Below the pieces are notes generated by a model that saw nothing but the letters and a program-made list of their open reading frames with translations, was not told where the DNA came from and did no database searches. Both the position numbers and the translations under genes were made by a program. From Candidatus Woesearchaeota archaeon (GTDB lineage: Archaea > Nanobdellota > Nanobdellia > SCGC-AAA011-G17 > GW2011-AR18): a stretch of DNA of 36,126 nt. Below are positions 7,596 through 15,010 of this stretch, one piece after another. Position 1 is the stretch's first letter, and every line of letters starts with the position of its first letter. Location of the stretch: NCBI GenBank assembly GCA_018303515.1, contig JAGVXZ010000004.1:1-36126 (forward strand). The letters are read 5' to 3'.

Positions 7596-9167
7596 ATGAG
7601 TAAAACATATGCAGAAATTGCAGCAGGTAAACAAAGAGAAATTTCTGTATCTGAATTCTTTACTAAAAATAGACATTTATTAGGTTTTGATAATCCTAGA
7701 AGAGCTTTATTAACAACAGTTAAAGAAGCAGTTGATAATTCTTTAGATGCTTGCGAAGAAGCAAGAATTTTACCTGAATTGTGGATAGAAATAAAGGAAG
7801 TGAAAGAGAATAGATATAAAGTTTTGGTAAAAGATAATGGTCCTGGAATTGTAAAAATACAAATTCCAAAAATTTTTGGAAAATTATTATACGGTTCTAA
7901 ATTTCATAAATTATCTGCAACTCGTGGGCAGCAAGGAATTGGTATTTCAGCGGCTGTAATGTATTCGCAATTAACTACTGGAAAAAGTGTACATATTACT
8001 TCAAAAATAAGTAAAGGAAAACCTGCACATTATTATGAATTGCATTTTAATTCTAAAGCAAATGAGCCAGAAATTGTAAAAGAGTCTGAAGTAGAATTTG
8101 ATATTGATCATGGGACGATGATTGAACTGGAAATAGAGGCAGTATTTCAAAAAGGAAAAAGAAGTGTTGATGAATATTTGGAACAAACATCAATAGCAAA
8201 TCCGCATGCTACAATACATTATGCTAATCCGTTAAATGAAAAAATGAATTATTTGGCTGCTGTAAATAAATTACCTGTAGAACCTAAAGAAATTAAACCA
8301 CATCCTCATGGAATAGAGTTGGGAATGCTAATTTCAATGTTGAAGGAGACTGCAATGAGTTCTGTTACATCATTTTTACAAAAAGAGTTTTCAAGAGTTT
8401 CTTCTCAAGTGGCAAATAAAATTTGTGAAGAAGCAAAGATCTCTCCAAAGTCGAGACCTTCTAGAATCGCAAGGCAAGAAGCTGAAAATTTGTATAATTC
8501 AATTCAAAAAGTTAAAATTATGGCACCACCTACAAATTGTTTATCTCCTATTGGGGAGGAAGCATTGTTAAAAAGTTTAAAGCGTGGTGTTACTGCTGAA
8601 TTTTATGCTACAGTTACTAGAAACCCTTCCGTTTATAGAGGAAATCCGTTTTTAGTTGAGGCGGGAATTGCTTATGGGGGTTCGTTAGAAGCTGAAGGGA
8701 TTTTACAAATAATAAGATTTGCAAATAAAGTTCCATTACAGTATCAACAAGGTGCGTGTGCAATACAAAAAGCTGTAGCTGAAACTGCTTGGAAGAATTA
8801 TGGTATTCAACAAAGTAAGGGTTCTTTACCACGGGGGCCTTTAATGATAGTTTTACACTTTTGTTCAGTATGGGTACCTTTTACTTCTGAGTCTAAAGAA
8901 GCTATTGCAAGTTATGATGAAATTGTAAAAGAAATGAAATTAGCAATACAGGAATGCGGTAGAAAATTAGCTACTTTTGTAAGAAAAAGAAATAGAGATA
9001 AATTATCTGCAAAGAAAAAAGATATGTTTAAAAATTATTCTTTAGAATTAGCAAGTTCTTTGTCTGAAATTACTGGTACAAATGAAAAAAAGATTTATGC
9101 TGAATTAATTACTATTGCTGAAAAAATGTTTGAAACAGGTGCTTTGGAGGAAAAAAATGGTGAGTAA
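7596..9167 (+). CDS. top6B: DNA topoisomerase VI subunit B
   Basis: ATPase subunit of the type IIB topoisomerase (A2B2) that relaxes and decatenates DNA in archaea. The GHKL ATP-binding fold shows EAVDNSLDACEE (Mg-binding Asn), DNGPGI and the GQQGIGISAAVMYSQ lid. The H2TH region and transducer domain follow, with the conserved EALLKSLKRG and FTSESKEAIASYDEI (the ATP-contacting Lys). The 523-residue length is normal. The last 11 nt overlap the start of subunit A, whose SD lies inside this gene, so the two subunits are translated in coupled fashion. Confidence 0.97.
   Translation: MSKTYAEIAAGKQREISVSEFFTKNRHLLGFDNPRRALLTTVKEAVDNSLDACEEARILPELWIEIKEVKENRYKVLVKDNGPGIVKIQIPKIFGKLLYGSKFHKLSATRGQQGIGISAAVMYSQLTTGKSVHITSKISKGKPAHYYELHFNSKANEPEIVKESEVEFDIDHGTMIELEIEAVFQKGKRSVDEYLEQTSIANPHATIHYANPLNEKMNYLAAVNKLPVEPKEIKPHPHGIELGMLISMLKETAMSSVTSFLQKEFSRVSSQVANKICEEAKISPKSRPSRIARQEAENLYNSIQKVKIMAPPTNCLSPIGEEALLKSLKRGVTAEFYATVTRNPSVYRGNPFLVEAGIAYGGSLEAEGILQIIRFANKVPLQYQQGACAIQKAVAETAWKNYGIQQSKGSLPRGPLMIVLHFCSVWVPFTSESKEAIASYDEIVKEMKLAIQECGRKLATFVRKRNRDKLSAKKKDMFKNYSLELASSLSEITGTNEKKIYAELITIAEKMFETGALEEKNGE
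9146..9150 (+). promoter_or_regulatory. SD site deciding the top6A start
   Basis: GGAGG ends six bases before the ATG at 9157. The in-frame ATG at 9115 has no such site and would add 14 residues unlike the family. Confidence 0.6.
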
Positions 9168-10260
9168 AAAGGAATCTGATCAAAAGGTTATAAAAAAAAT
9201 TGAAAGTTTAGCTAAAGATGTAATAAATGAAATAAATAAAGAACAAAACCCTGAAGTAAAATTTCCTTTAAGGGGTTTAGCAAATGTACATTTTGATGAA
9301 AAAGAACAAGTTATCAAGATGGGTAATAAAACCCAGTCAAGAGTTTTTTTTAATGTTGGGCAAGCAAAGAAATTTATGCAAACTTTCTTGGTTGCAAAAG
9401 TTCTAAAAGATTTAATAAAACAAGGAATTACAACACCAATTAGGTCAATATATTATAATTCTAAACATGTTATTGCTGATACAAAAGAAGAAACATGGAC
9501 TGATCAAAGTGAGTCAGATCCAATTATAGAAGATTTAGAAGTAACTCTTAATGCTTTGAGGGAAGAATTGCATATTAGGGCTGGCGCTAAAGGTGCGATG
9601 GTTGGGAATTTAACTATAATTGATGCTGGAGACAGAATTGATTTGAGAAAAATGGGTTCAGGTGGTTGGTCTGTTCCTTCAATTGTTGAAAATGAAATAA
9701 TTCAATTTGATAAATGTGATGCAGAATATATTCTTTTTATAGAAAAAGATACTATTTGGAGTAGGTTTAATGAAGATAAGTTTTGGAAAAAAAATAAATG
9801 TATAATCTTACATGGTGGAGGGCAGCCACCAAGAGGTGTGAGGAGGTTGTTAAGGAGAATGCACGAAGAACTTAAATTGCAAGTATATGTTTTGGTTGAT
9901 AGTGATGTTTATGGTGCTTATATTTATTCAGTTGTTAAACAAGGTTCTATTAATTTAGCGTTTGAATCTCTTAGAATGGCAGTACCTAAAGCAAGATTTC
10001 TTGGTTTGAGTGCGTTTGATTTTGAGAGATATAATTTGCCAAAATCTGTAGTTTTAAAACTTAAAGATGTTGATATTAAAAGAATAAAAGAAGTAATGAA
10101 TTACCCCTGGTTCCAGAAAAAAGAATGGCAGAAGGAATTGAAATATATGTTAAAAACTGGAGTTAAATTGGAATTAGAGGCTTTATCTTCGAAGAATTTT
10201 AAGTTTATAACTGAAGAGTATGTCCCACAGAAGATAAGAAATAAGGAGTGGCTTGATTAG
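9157..10260 (+). CDS. top6A: DNA topoisomerase VI subunit A
   Basis: DNA-cleaving subunit of topoisomerase VI, related to the meiotic Spo11. The winged-helix CAP domain carries the active tyrosine in PIRSIYYNSK. The Toprim domain shows the acidic ILFIEKDTIW and the LVDSDVYGAYIYSVVK block; the common DGDP is DSDV here but the two Asp are kept. The 367-residue length from ATG 9157 is normal. The start is supported by GGAGG 6 nt upstream and overlaps top6B by 11 nt. Confidence 0.96.
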   Translation: MVSKKESDQKVIKKIESLAKDVINEINKEQNPEVKFPLRGLANVHFDEKEQVIKMGNKTQSRVFFNVGQAKKFMQTFLVAKVLKDLIKQGITTPIRSIYYNSKHVIADTKEETWTDQSESDPIIEDLEVTLNALREELHIRAGAKGAMVGNLTIIDAGDRIDLRKMGSGGWSVPSIVENEIIQFDKCDAEYILFIEKDTIWSRFNEDKFWKKNKCIILHGGGQPPRGVRRLLRRMHEELKLQVYVLVDSDVYGAYIYSVVKQGSINLAFESLRMAVPKARFLGLSAFDFERYNLPKSVVLKLKDVDIKRIKEVMNYPWFQKKEWQKELKYMLKTGVKLELEALSSKNFKFITEEYVPQKIRNKEWLD

Positions 10261-10263
10261 AAA

Positions 10264-10273
10264 TCTTTTTAAG
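10264..10273 (+). promoter_or_regulatory. TATA box of tRNA-Asn
   Basis: TCTTTTTAAG lies about 30 nt upstream of the first base of the tRNA at 10298, and just after the top6A stop. Confidence 0.4.
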
Positions 10274-10297
10274 TTGTTTTTATTGTTCTAATTATGT

Positions 10298-10400
10298 GTC
10301 CTCGTAGCTTAGCGGTTTGAGCATTCGAAGTGATGACTTTTTGTCTTTGCTGGTGAAGCTGTTAACCGAAAGGTCGGCGGTTCGAATCCGCCCGAGGACG
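10298..10400 (+). tRNA. tRNA-Asn (GTT) with a 30-nt intron
   Basis: The acceptor stem GTCCTCG pairs perfectly with CGAGGAC (10393-10399). The D arm is GCTT/GAGC and the T arm GGCGG-TTCGAAT-CCGCC. The discriminator is G, as usual for Asn. Exon 1 ends at TTCG (10327) and exon 2 begins GCTGTTAACCGAA (10358). Joining them rebuilds a perfect five-pair anticodon stem with loop CTGTTAA, giving anticodon GTT. The mature length is 73 nt. Without splicing the anticodon arm cannot form. No CCA is encoded. An AT-rich T-run follows and probably terminates it. Confidence 0.93.
10328..10357 (+). other. tRNA-Asn intron, bulge-helix-bulge, position 30/31
   Basis: The ends were fixed first by restoring the anticodon stem, then checked against the splice motif. 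Central four-pair helix: CATT (10322-10325) with GGTG (10352-10355), two pairs being G-U. Three-nt bulges: CG|A (10326-10328) and AA|G (10356-10358), each cut after its second base. Inner helix: 10329-10337 with 10343-10351, with one T-T mismatch and loop TTTTT. Outer pairs: G10321-C10359 and A10320-T10360. The site lies within the anticodon stem rather than the common 37/38 position. Confidence 0.85.
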
Positions 10401-10420
10401 ATTTATTTTTCTTTAAGAAA

Positions 10421-10430
10421 CTTTTATAAG
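10421..10430 (+). promoter_or_regulatory. TATA box of tRNA-Ile
   Basis: CTTTTATAAG lies about 30 nt upstream of the tRNA 5' end at 10457. Confidence 0.55.
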
Positions 10431-10456
10431 TCTCTCTTTTTGTTCAACATATATAT

Positions 10457-10531
10457 GGGCCTGTGGCTTAGTCTGGCTAGAGCACTCGACTGATAATCGA
10501 GAGGTCGTGAGTTCAAATCTCATCAGGCCCA
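10457..10531 (+). tRNA. tRNA-Ile (GAT)
   Basis: 75 nt. Acceptor GGGCCTG/CAGGCCC is perfect. D arm GCTT/GAGC, anticodon stem CTCGA/TCGAG with loop CTGATAA (anticodon GAT), T arm GTGAG-TTCAAAT-CTCAT with one G-U pair, discriminator A. There is no intron and no encoded CCA. A T-run follows at 10533-10541. Confidence 0.96.
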
Positions 10532-10548
10532 CTTTATTTTTTGGAAAT

Positions 10549-10558
10549 ATTTATAATC
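10549..10558 (+). promoter_or_regulatory. TATA box of the SET-domain gene
   Basis: TATTTATAAT is about 27 nt before the ATG at 10581. This supports that ATG as a leaderless start and separates the gene from the tRNA-Ile transcript. Confidence 0.55.
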
Positions 10559-10580
10559 TCCTCAAAATTTCTGTATTGAG

Positions 10581-11099
10581 ATGAAAGCAATACTAGTAAC
10601 AAAACAAATGATAACAACTTCTGAATATATAGAAGTTAGAACTTCTTTAATTCACGGGAGTGGTATCTATGCAAAAAAAGATATTCCAAAAGAAACTAGA
10701 ATAATTGAATATATAGGTGAAAAAATCTCTCGTTTGAAAAGTGAATTGTTTGATGAAAATCCTGAGAAGGGCATTTATCTTTTTGAATTAAATAAGAAAT
10801 ATGATCTTGATGGGAATGTAGAATATAATACTGCTCGATTTATAAATCATTCTTGTAACCCTAATTGTTATGTTGAAATAAAAAATGAGGAAATTTGGAT
10901 TCTTTCTATAAATGAAATTAAGAAAGGAGAAGAGTTAACTTATGATTATGGATTTCCTTTATTCAATTTTTTAAATTATAAATGTAATTGCGGTACAAAA
11001 AAATGTGTTGGCTATATTGTTGAAAGAGATTTATGGCCAAAGATGTTTAAAAAATTGATTAAAATGAAAAAGAAAAATTTAGTTCTCTCTAATAAATAA
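10581..11099 (+). CDS. SET-domain protein lysine methyltransferase
   Basis: A 172-residue protein with a complete SET domain: SAM-site start GSGIYAKKDIPK (about 26-37), RFINHSCNPNC (86-96, the pseudoknot NHxCxPN), GEELTYDYGF (116-125, catalytic Tyr) and a post-SET zinc cluster CNCGTKKC (135-142) that in eukaryotic enzymes completes the active site with the NHSCNPNC cysteine. It should transfer methyl groups from SAM to lysine. The substrate is unknown; archaeal histones, other chromatin proteins or ribosomal proteins are candidates. It stands alone next to tRNA-Ile. Its arrangement resembles eukaryotic and bacterial small SET proteins, so transfer between domains is possible. Confidence 0.85.
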   Translation: MKAILVTKQMITTSEYIEVRTSLIHGSGIYAKKDIPKETRIIEYIGEKISRLKSELFDENPEKGIYLFELNKKYDLDGNVEYNTARFINHSCNPNCYVEIKNEEIWILSINEIKKGEELTYDYGFPLFNFLNYKCNCGTKKCVGYIVERDLWPKMFKKLIKMKKKNLVLSNK

Positions 11100-11321
11100 A
11101 TTTTATTTCTTTTAGTATTATTCTTCATCAATAAACTTTGTGTATTTAGAATAGTTTACTACTGTTACTATTACTTACTTTGTTTTGTTCTAGTGAAAAA
11201 TTAAATAGGTGATAATTACTTAAGAAAATTAGAGTCCCATATTAGCTAGACTTCGTAAGCTTTAAATATTAGTAATTCAAAAGTTAGTTTTGTAAAACTT
11301 ATAATTAAGTTATTAAAAAAG

Positions 11322-11328
11322 GGAGGTG
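11322..11328 (+). promoter_or_regulatory. Strong SD site of the small membrane protein
   Basis: GGAGGTG is a full match to the archaeal anti-SD. It lies 4 nt before the ATG at 11333 and 7 nt before a second ATG at 11336; the latter spacing is better. The 11100-11320 gap before it holds only AT-rich sequence with a TATA-like GCTTTAAATA near 11260, implying a short leader. Confidence 0.6.
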
Positions 11329-11332
11329 TTTA

Positions 11333-11560
11333 ATGATGGCTGTAAGAAGAAAACCAACAGTTGCTAGAAGGGTTGCACCAACAGTTAGTTCTTCAGGTGG
11401 TTCGTGTCCAATGAATAAAAGTTGGTGTGTTGTCTGTGGACTAGTCTTTTTAGTGTTTGGTGTTGCGTTATTCAAGGGAATCTGGAGTCTTGAAATGGTA
11501 GTAGCATTACTATTAATTCTCTGTGGATTAAAGCATCTATTTTTTGGTTTAAGGGGCTAA
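11333..11560 (+). CDS. Small two-helix membrane protein
   Basis: A 75-residue protein with a basic N-terminus (RRKPTVARR), a short Ser/Gly/Cys stretch (SSSGGSCPMNKSWC) and two hydrophobic helices at about 31-49 and 52-72 separated by a tight turn (FKGIWSLE). I do not recognise a named family. The hairpin topology resembles small membrane proteins common in DPANN genomes. The strong SD is unusual here, where most lone genes look leaderless, and suggests high expression. Translation may begin at the second ATG, which removes only one Met. Confidence 0.7.
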   Translation: MMAVRRKPTVARRVAPTVSSSGGSCPMNKSWCVVCGLVFLVFGVALFKGIWSLEMVVALLLILCGLKHLFFGLRG

Positions 11561-11566
11561 GTTCCT

Positions 11567-11581
11567 TTTTTTCTTTTTTTT
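11567..11581 (+). terminator. T-run terminator
   Basis: Two long T runs broken by one C follow the small membrane protein gene (stop at 11560). This is a typical archaeal termination signal. The convergent metG gene ends at 11639. Confidence 0.5.
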
Positions 11582-11638
11582 ATAAATTTATTTGTCTTAA
11601 GATAAGTTATGTTTATGACTCTTCGTAGTAATTGAAGT

Positions 11639-13619
11639 TTAGCTGACTTTAGAATTATTTTCTATTTTTTTATCTATTGTTAATAATGTTAATTTATTAT
11701 TTTTGGATGCTGCTAATAACATTCCATCACTATTTACTCCTCTTAATTTAGTAGGTTTTAAATTTACGATTATTGGGATTTGTTTATTTTTTAATTCTTC
11801 TTTTGTGTAATAATCTTTTATTCCAGAAACAATTTGTATCTCTCTCTCACCTAGATCTACTTTAAGTATAAATAATTTATCTGCATTGGGATGATCTTCT
11901 ATCCTAATTATTGTTCCAATTCTTATGTCTAATTTTTGAAATTCTTCTAATTCCACTTTACTTTCTTCTTTGAAGTATTCTGTCACTTTTGAGACAATTT
12001 GTTTAATTTTTTTCAATTGTTCATCTTCTATTTTATTAAATAATATTTTTGGTTTGTTAATCTTATGTGTAGGTTTTATATTAAAAATTTCTATTTTAGA
12101 GAAGTCTCTCTCTTTTGAATTTATTATTTCTAATAATTCTTTTGATTTGGATGGAATATATGGTAAAAGTAATATTCCGATTTTTTCACAGATGTTAATG
12201 CACAAATACATAATTGTTTTAGATCTCTCTTCATTACTCCATGGAGCATTGTCTTGAAAATATTTATTTGTATATGCTGAAATCTTTAGAATATTTTCTA
12301 ATCCTTCTCTTAATTTTACCTTTTCAATAATTTCTAATGTATTTTTGATTTCCTTTGTTATGATTGAAATGAAATGTTTATCTTCTTCTGTTAAATCAGG
12401 CTCAGGGACTTTACCATTAAAATTTTTTTGTAAAAATGTAGTTGTTCTATTAATTAAATTTCCAATATTTCCAATTAAATCGCTATTGATTCTTTCTTTG
12501 AATTCATTCCAGAGGAAGTCAGTATCTTTGGTTTCAGGTATTAAATATGTAGAGTAAAATCTCCAATAATCTGAATCTAATCCTGCTTTTGCTAAGTTTT
12601 CACAAAAGACTCCAAAACTCTTACTTTTTGAGATTTTTTGTCTTTCATAGTTACAATATTGTAATCCTACTACATTATATGCTAATGAAAATCTTTTATC
12701 TGCCAATAACATTCCAGGGAAAAAAATAGTATGAAATGGAATATTATCTTTACCAATAAAATTATACATTTTAGAATTTGTCCAGAAATCTCTCCATTTT
12801 TCTTTATTCCATTCTTTTGTTGAGGAGATATATCCTATCGGTGCGTCAAACCAGACGTAGAATACTTTATTTTCATATCCATCTAATGGAACTTTAATAC
12901 CCCACTTTAAATCTCGGGTTATACATCTAGGTTTTAATCCTTCTTTTATCCATGATAAAGCTAAGTTTTTAACTTGTATTCTTAATTGATCATTTTCGTT
13001 AATCCATTTCTTTAATTCGGGTTCTAATTTATTTAATTTTAAGAACAAATGTTTTTCATCTCTAAATTCAATTTTTTTAGAATTACAAATTGTACATTTT
13101 GGATTTATTAATTGGATTGGATCTAATACTGAACTACAAGATTCGCATTGATCTCCTCTAGCTTGTTTATCACATTTTGGGCATTCTCCTTCAATATACC
13201 TATCTGCTAATTGTTTTTCACATTCTAAACAAAATGGTAATTTTAGAGTTTTTTCTTCTATGAATCCATTTTTGTAAATATTCTTAAACATTTCTTGTGT
13301 TATTTCATGATGAATTGGTTTTGATGTTCTGGAAAAATTGTCGTAACTTAAATTCCACCAATCGTAAATGTCTTTATGTATATTGTAAAAAAAATCACAA
13401 AGTTCTTTTGGGGTTATTCCTGCTTTATATGCTGCAATTTCTGAGGCTGTACCATGTTCATCAGTTCCACCAATAAATATTGTTTCATTACCTGAAAGTC
13501 TATGGAATCTTGCGTAGATATCTGCTGGTAAGTGACTCCCTACAATGTTTCCAATGTGTGGGACATTATTTGTGTATGGTAATGCTGCTGTGATTAGAAT
13601 TTTTTGTTTTAGTTTACAT
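11639..13619 (-). CDS. metG: Methionyl-tRNA synthetase with a disrupted start
   Basis: Class I synthetase charging tRNA-Met. The open frame on the minus strand continues well upstream of the first ATG (13291) to about 13615 and encodes the essential Rossmann start: KILITAALPYTNNVPHIGN (HIGH motif) and FIGGTDEHGTA. Then follow the zinc knuckles (CLEC, CPKC, CESC, CTIC), KISKSKSFG (KMSKS loop), the anticodon-binding helices and a fused C-terminal tRNA-binding OB domain (LDIRIGTIIRIEDHPNADKL). No ATG, GTG or TTG is available in frame before the HIGH motif. An ATG at 13619-13617 is one base out of frame; deleting the T at 13616 gives a normal MKLKQKILIT start. The full protein would be about 659 residues. 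Confidence 0.9.
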
Positions 13620-13646
13620 CACTCCTTTTTTATGTTATTTGTTAAG

Positions 13647-13655
13647 ATTTATAAG
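13647..13655 (-). promoter_or_regulatory. TATA box of metG
   Basis: On the minus strand CTTATAAAT lies about 30 nt before the ATG at 13619. A GGAG follows just before that ATG. This places transcription and translation start close to the anomalous ATG-TAA. Confidence 0.5.
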
Positions 13656-13713
13656 CATTACTATTATTTAATTTTTTTGGAATGTTTTGAGTGAGGATTG
13701 AAAAACTATAAAA

Positions 13714-14219
13714 ATGAGTGATTGGTTGATTATAATATTAAGTTTGACCGTAATTGCTGTTATTTATTGGGTTTTTATTGGGGAAAAGATTCAAGGGGGC
13801 ATGTTAAAAGAATGAGAGAACCAAAATCAATGGATGAATGTGTTTATTTTACTAAACGTAAGGATAGTGAGAGCTTTGCTAAAGTATGGGTTTTTAAGGG
13901 TCAGTGTCCTGAATGTAAAATCGGCTTGATGGGAAAACCTCGTGATTCTAAAACAGGGAGAGCAAAGATTAGATCAAATGATTATGTTTGTCCGGAATGT
14001 AATTATACTGCTGAGAAAAGTAAGTATGAAGAAACTTTAACAGCTAGTATACAATATGAATGTAAGTGCGGAAATAAATCTGGAATTGAAGTACCTTTTA
14101 AAAGAAAAAAAGTAATGAGGTTTGACGAAGAAGATCAAAAAAAGAGATCTGTTGATGCTTTGGTATTCAATTGTTCAAAATGTGATCAGAGATTTTTAAT
14201 AACAAAGAAAATGAAATGA
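13714..14219 (+). CDS. Zinc-ribbon protein with probable N-terminal membrane anchor, frameshifted
   Basis: The frame from 13722 (TTG) encodes 165 residues with three or four CxxC-type pairs (CPEC, CPEC, CKCG, CSKC), a basic GKPRDSKTGRAKIR linker and KEPKSMDEC-like conserved text (EPKSMDECVYFTKR). Its first 25 residues look non-coding. The overlapping frame from the ATG at 13714 instead gives MSDWLIIILSLTVIAVIYW, a clean membrane helix, then stops at 13815. A single missing base near GGGGAAAAG (13781-13789) would join helix and zinc ribbons into one membrane-anchored protein of about 168 residues. Function unknown; nucleic-acid or protein binding is likely. It is divergent from metG. Confidence 0.6.
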
Positions 14220-14225
14220 TTTTAT

Positions 14226-14840
14226 TTATAAGTTCATTCTTGTTTTGAAAAAGTTCTCTTTGTTTTTTGCTTGTAAATAAAAATTTGTTTGTTTTTGTTC
14301 TTTTAATGTTGCAAAAGGTTTATTTCCATAATCATGTCCAGGGTATATAATAATATCTTCTGGAAGTTTGAGAATTAGATGGTATAATGATTTGTACATA
14401 TGTTCTATGTTTGCGCCTTGTAAATCACATCTTCCACAACTATCTATAAATAATGTATCTGATGTGAATAATTTATTCTCTGCTAAAATACAAATGCAAT
14501 CGTAAATATGCCCGGGCGTATGTAATATTTTTAATTTTGAATTACCCAGGCTTATTTTTTCTTTGTGTTTAAGTTTTTTAGTTACTTCTTGTTTAAAAGA
14601 CTCGTGTGCATAAATAGGAATGTTATTTTCTTTATAGAACTCGTAACCTACCAAATGATCAAAATGGGAATGTAGAATAATTACAAAGTTTAGTTTTAAA
14701 TTGTTGTTTTTTATAAAATTTAGTAATAAATCCGGATTTATAGAGGTATCTATAATAGCCGCATCTTTACTTTTATTGTCGAAGAGGATATAACAAAAGT
14801 TAGAATCAAATCCTCCTTTGAAGGTTTTTAGTTCTAGCAT
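14226..14840 (-). CDS. Metallo-beta-lactamase-fold hydrolase (glyoxalase II-like)
   Basis: MBL-fold enzyme with the binuclear metal motif HSHFDH (usual HxHxDH), a downstream His in TPGHIYDCICI, Asp in LFTSDTLFIDSCGRCDL and a final His in YPGHDYG. The order and the SDTLF...GRCDL text fit the glyoxalase II / persulfide dioxygenase (ETHE1) group. It probably hydrolyses thioesters or oxidises persulfides. The ATG at 14840 gives 204 residues and is preferred: the palindromic TATA box at 14863-14870 lies at leaderless distance. The upstream ATG at 14858 would sit almost on the box. It is divergent from the ribosomal operon. Confidence 0.85.
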   Translation of the reverse strand: MLELKTFKGGFDSNFCYILFDNKSKDAAIIDTSINPDLLLNFIKNNNLKLNFVIILHSHFDHLVGYEFYKENNIPIYAHESFKQEVTKKLKHKEKISLGNSKLKILHTPGHIYDCICILAENKLFTSDTLFIDSCGRCDLQGANIEHMYKSLYHLILKLPEDIIIYPGHDYGNKPFATLKEQKQTNFYLQAKNKENFFKTRMNL

Positions 14841-14862
14841 AAAATTGCAACCAACCATAATC

Positions 14863-14870
14863 TTTATAAA
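14863..14870. promoter_or_regulatory. Palindromic TATA box shared by the MBL gene and possibly the ribosomal operon
   Basis: TTTATAAA reads the same on both strands. On the minus strand it is about 26 nt from the MBL start at 14840. On the plus strand it is the best TATA element upstream of uL3, and would start a transcript near 14895 with a leader of about 115 nt. Confidence 0.45.
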
Positions 14871-14894
14871 TATGGCTGAAACTCTTGTTCTTAC

Positions 14895-15010
14895 CCTATT
14901 GATTATTGTGCGTCGATTCGCATGAAAAAGCCGTTGATTCTATTGTAGATTGTCGTTAGCGCGAGGTGAGTTGGAGACAAAAGGATAACATATTTTGATG
15001 GAAGAGAAAA
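14895..15010 (+). promoter_or_regulatory. GC-rich 5' leader of the ribosomal operon
   Basis: By hand count 14911-14990 is about 44% GC, clearly above the surrounding intergenic DNA. It contains a hairpin GTGCG-TCGATT-CGCAT (14918-14933) and the block TTAGCGCGAGGTGAGTTGG. A nine-codon ORF (14998-15027) overlaps the uL3 start in another frame. The region may be a regulatory leader or a small RNA. No known riboswitch or C/D-box pattern was recognised. Confidence 0.4.

Noticed and set aside
10328..10357. The tRNA-Asn intron contains GTGATGA, a C-box motif of C/D-box guide RNAs.
   Set aside because: At 30 nt it is too short for a guide RNA, no D box is present, and the bases are explained by the intron's inner helix.
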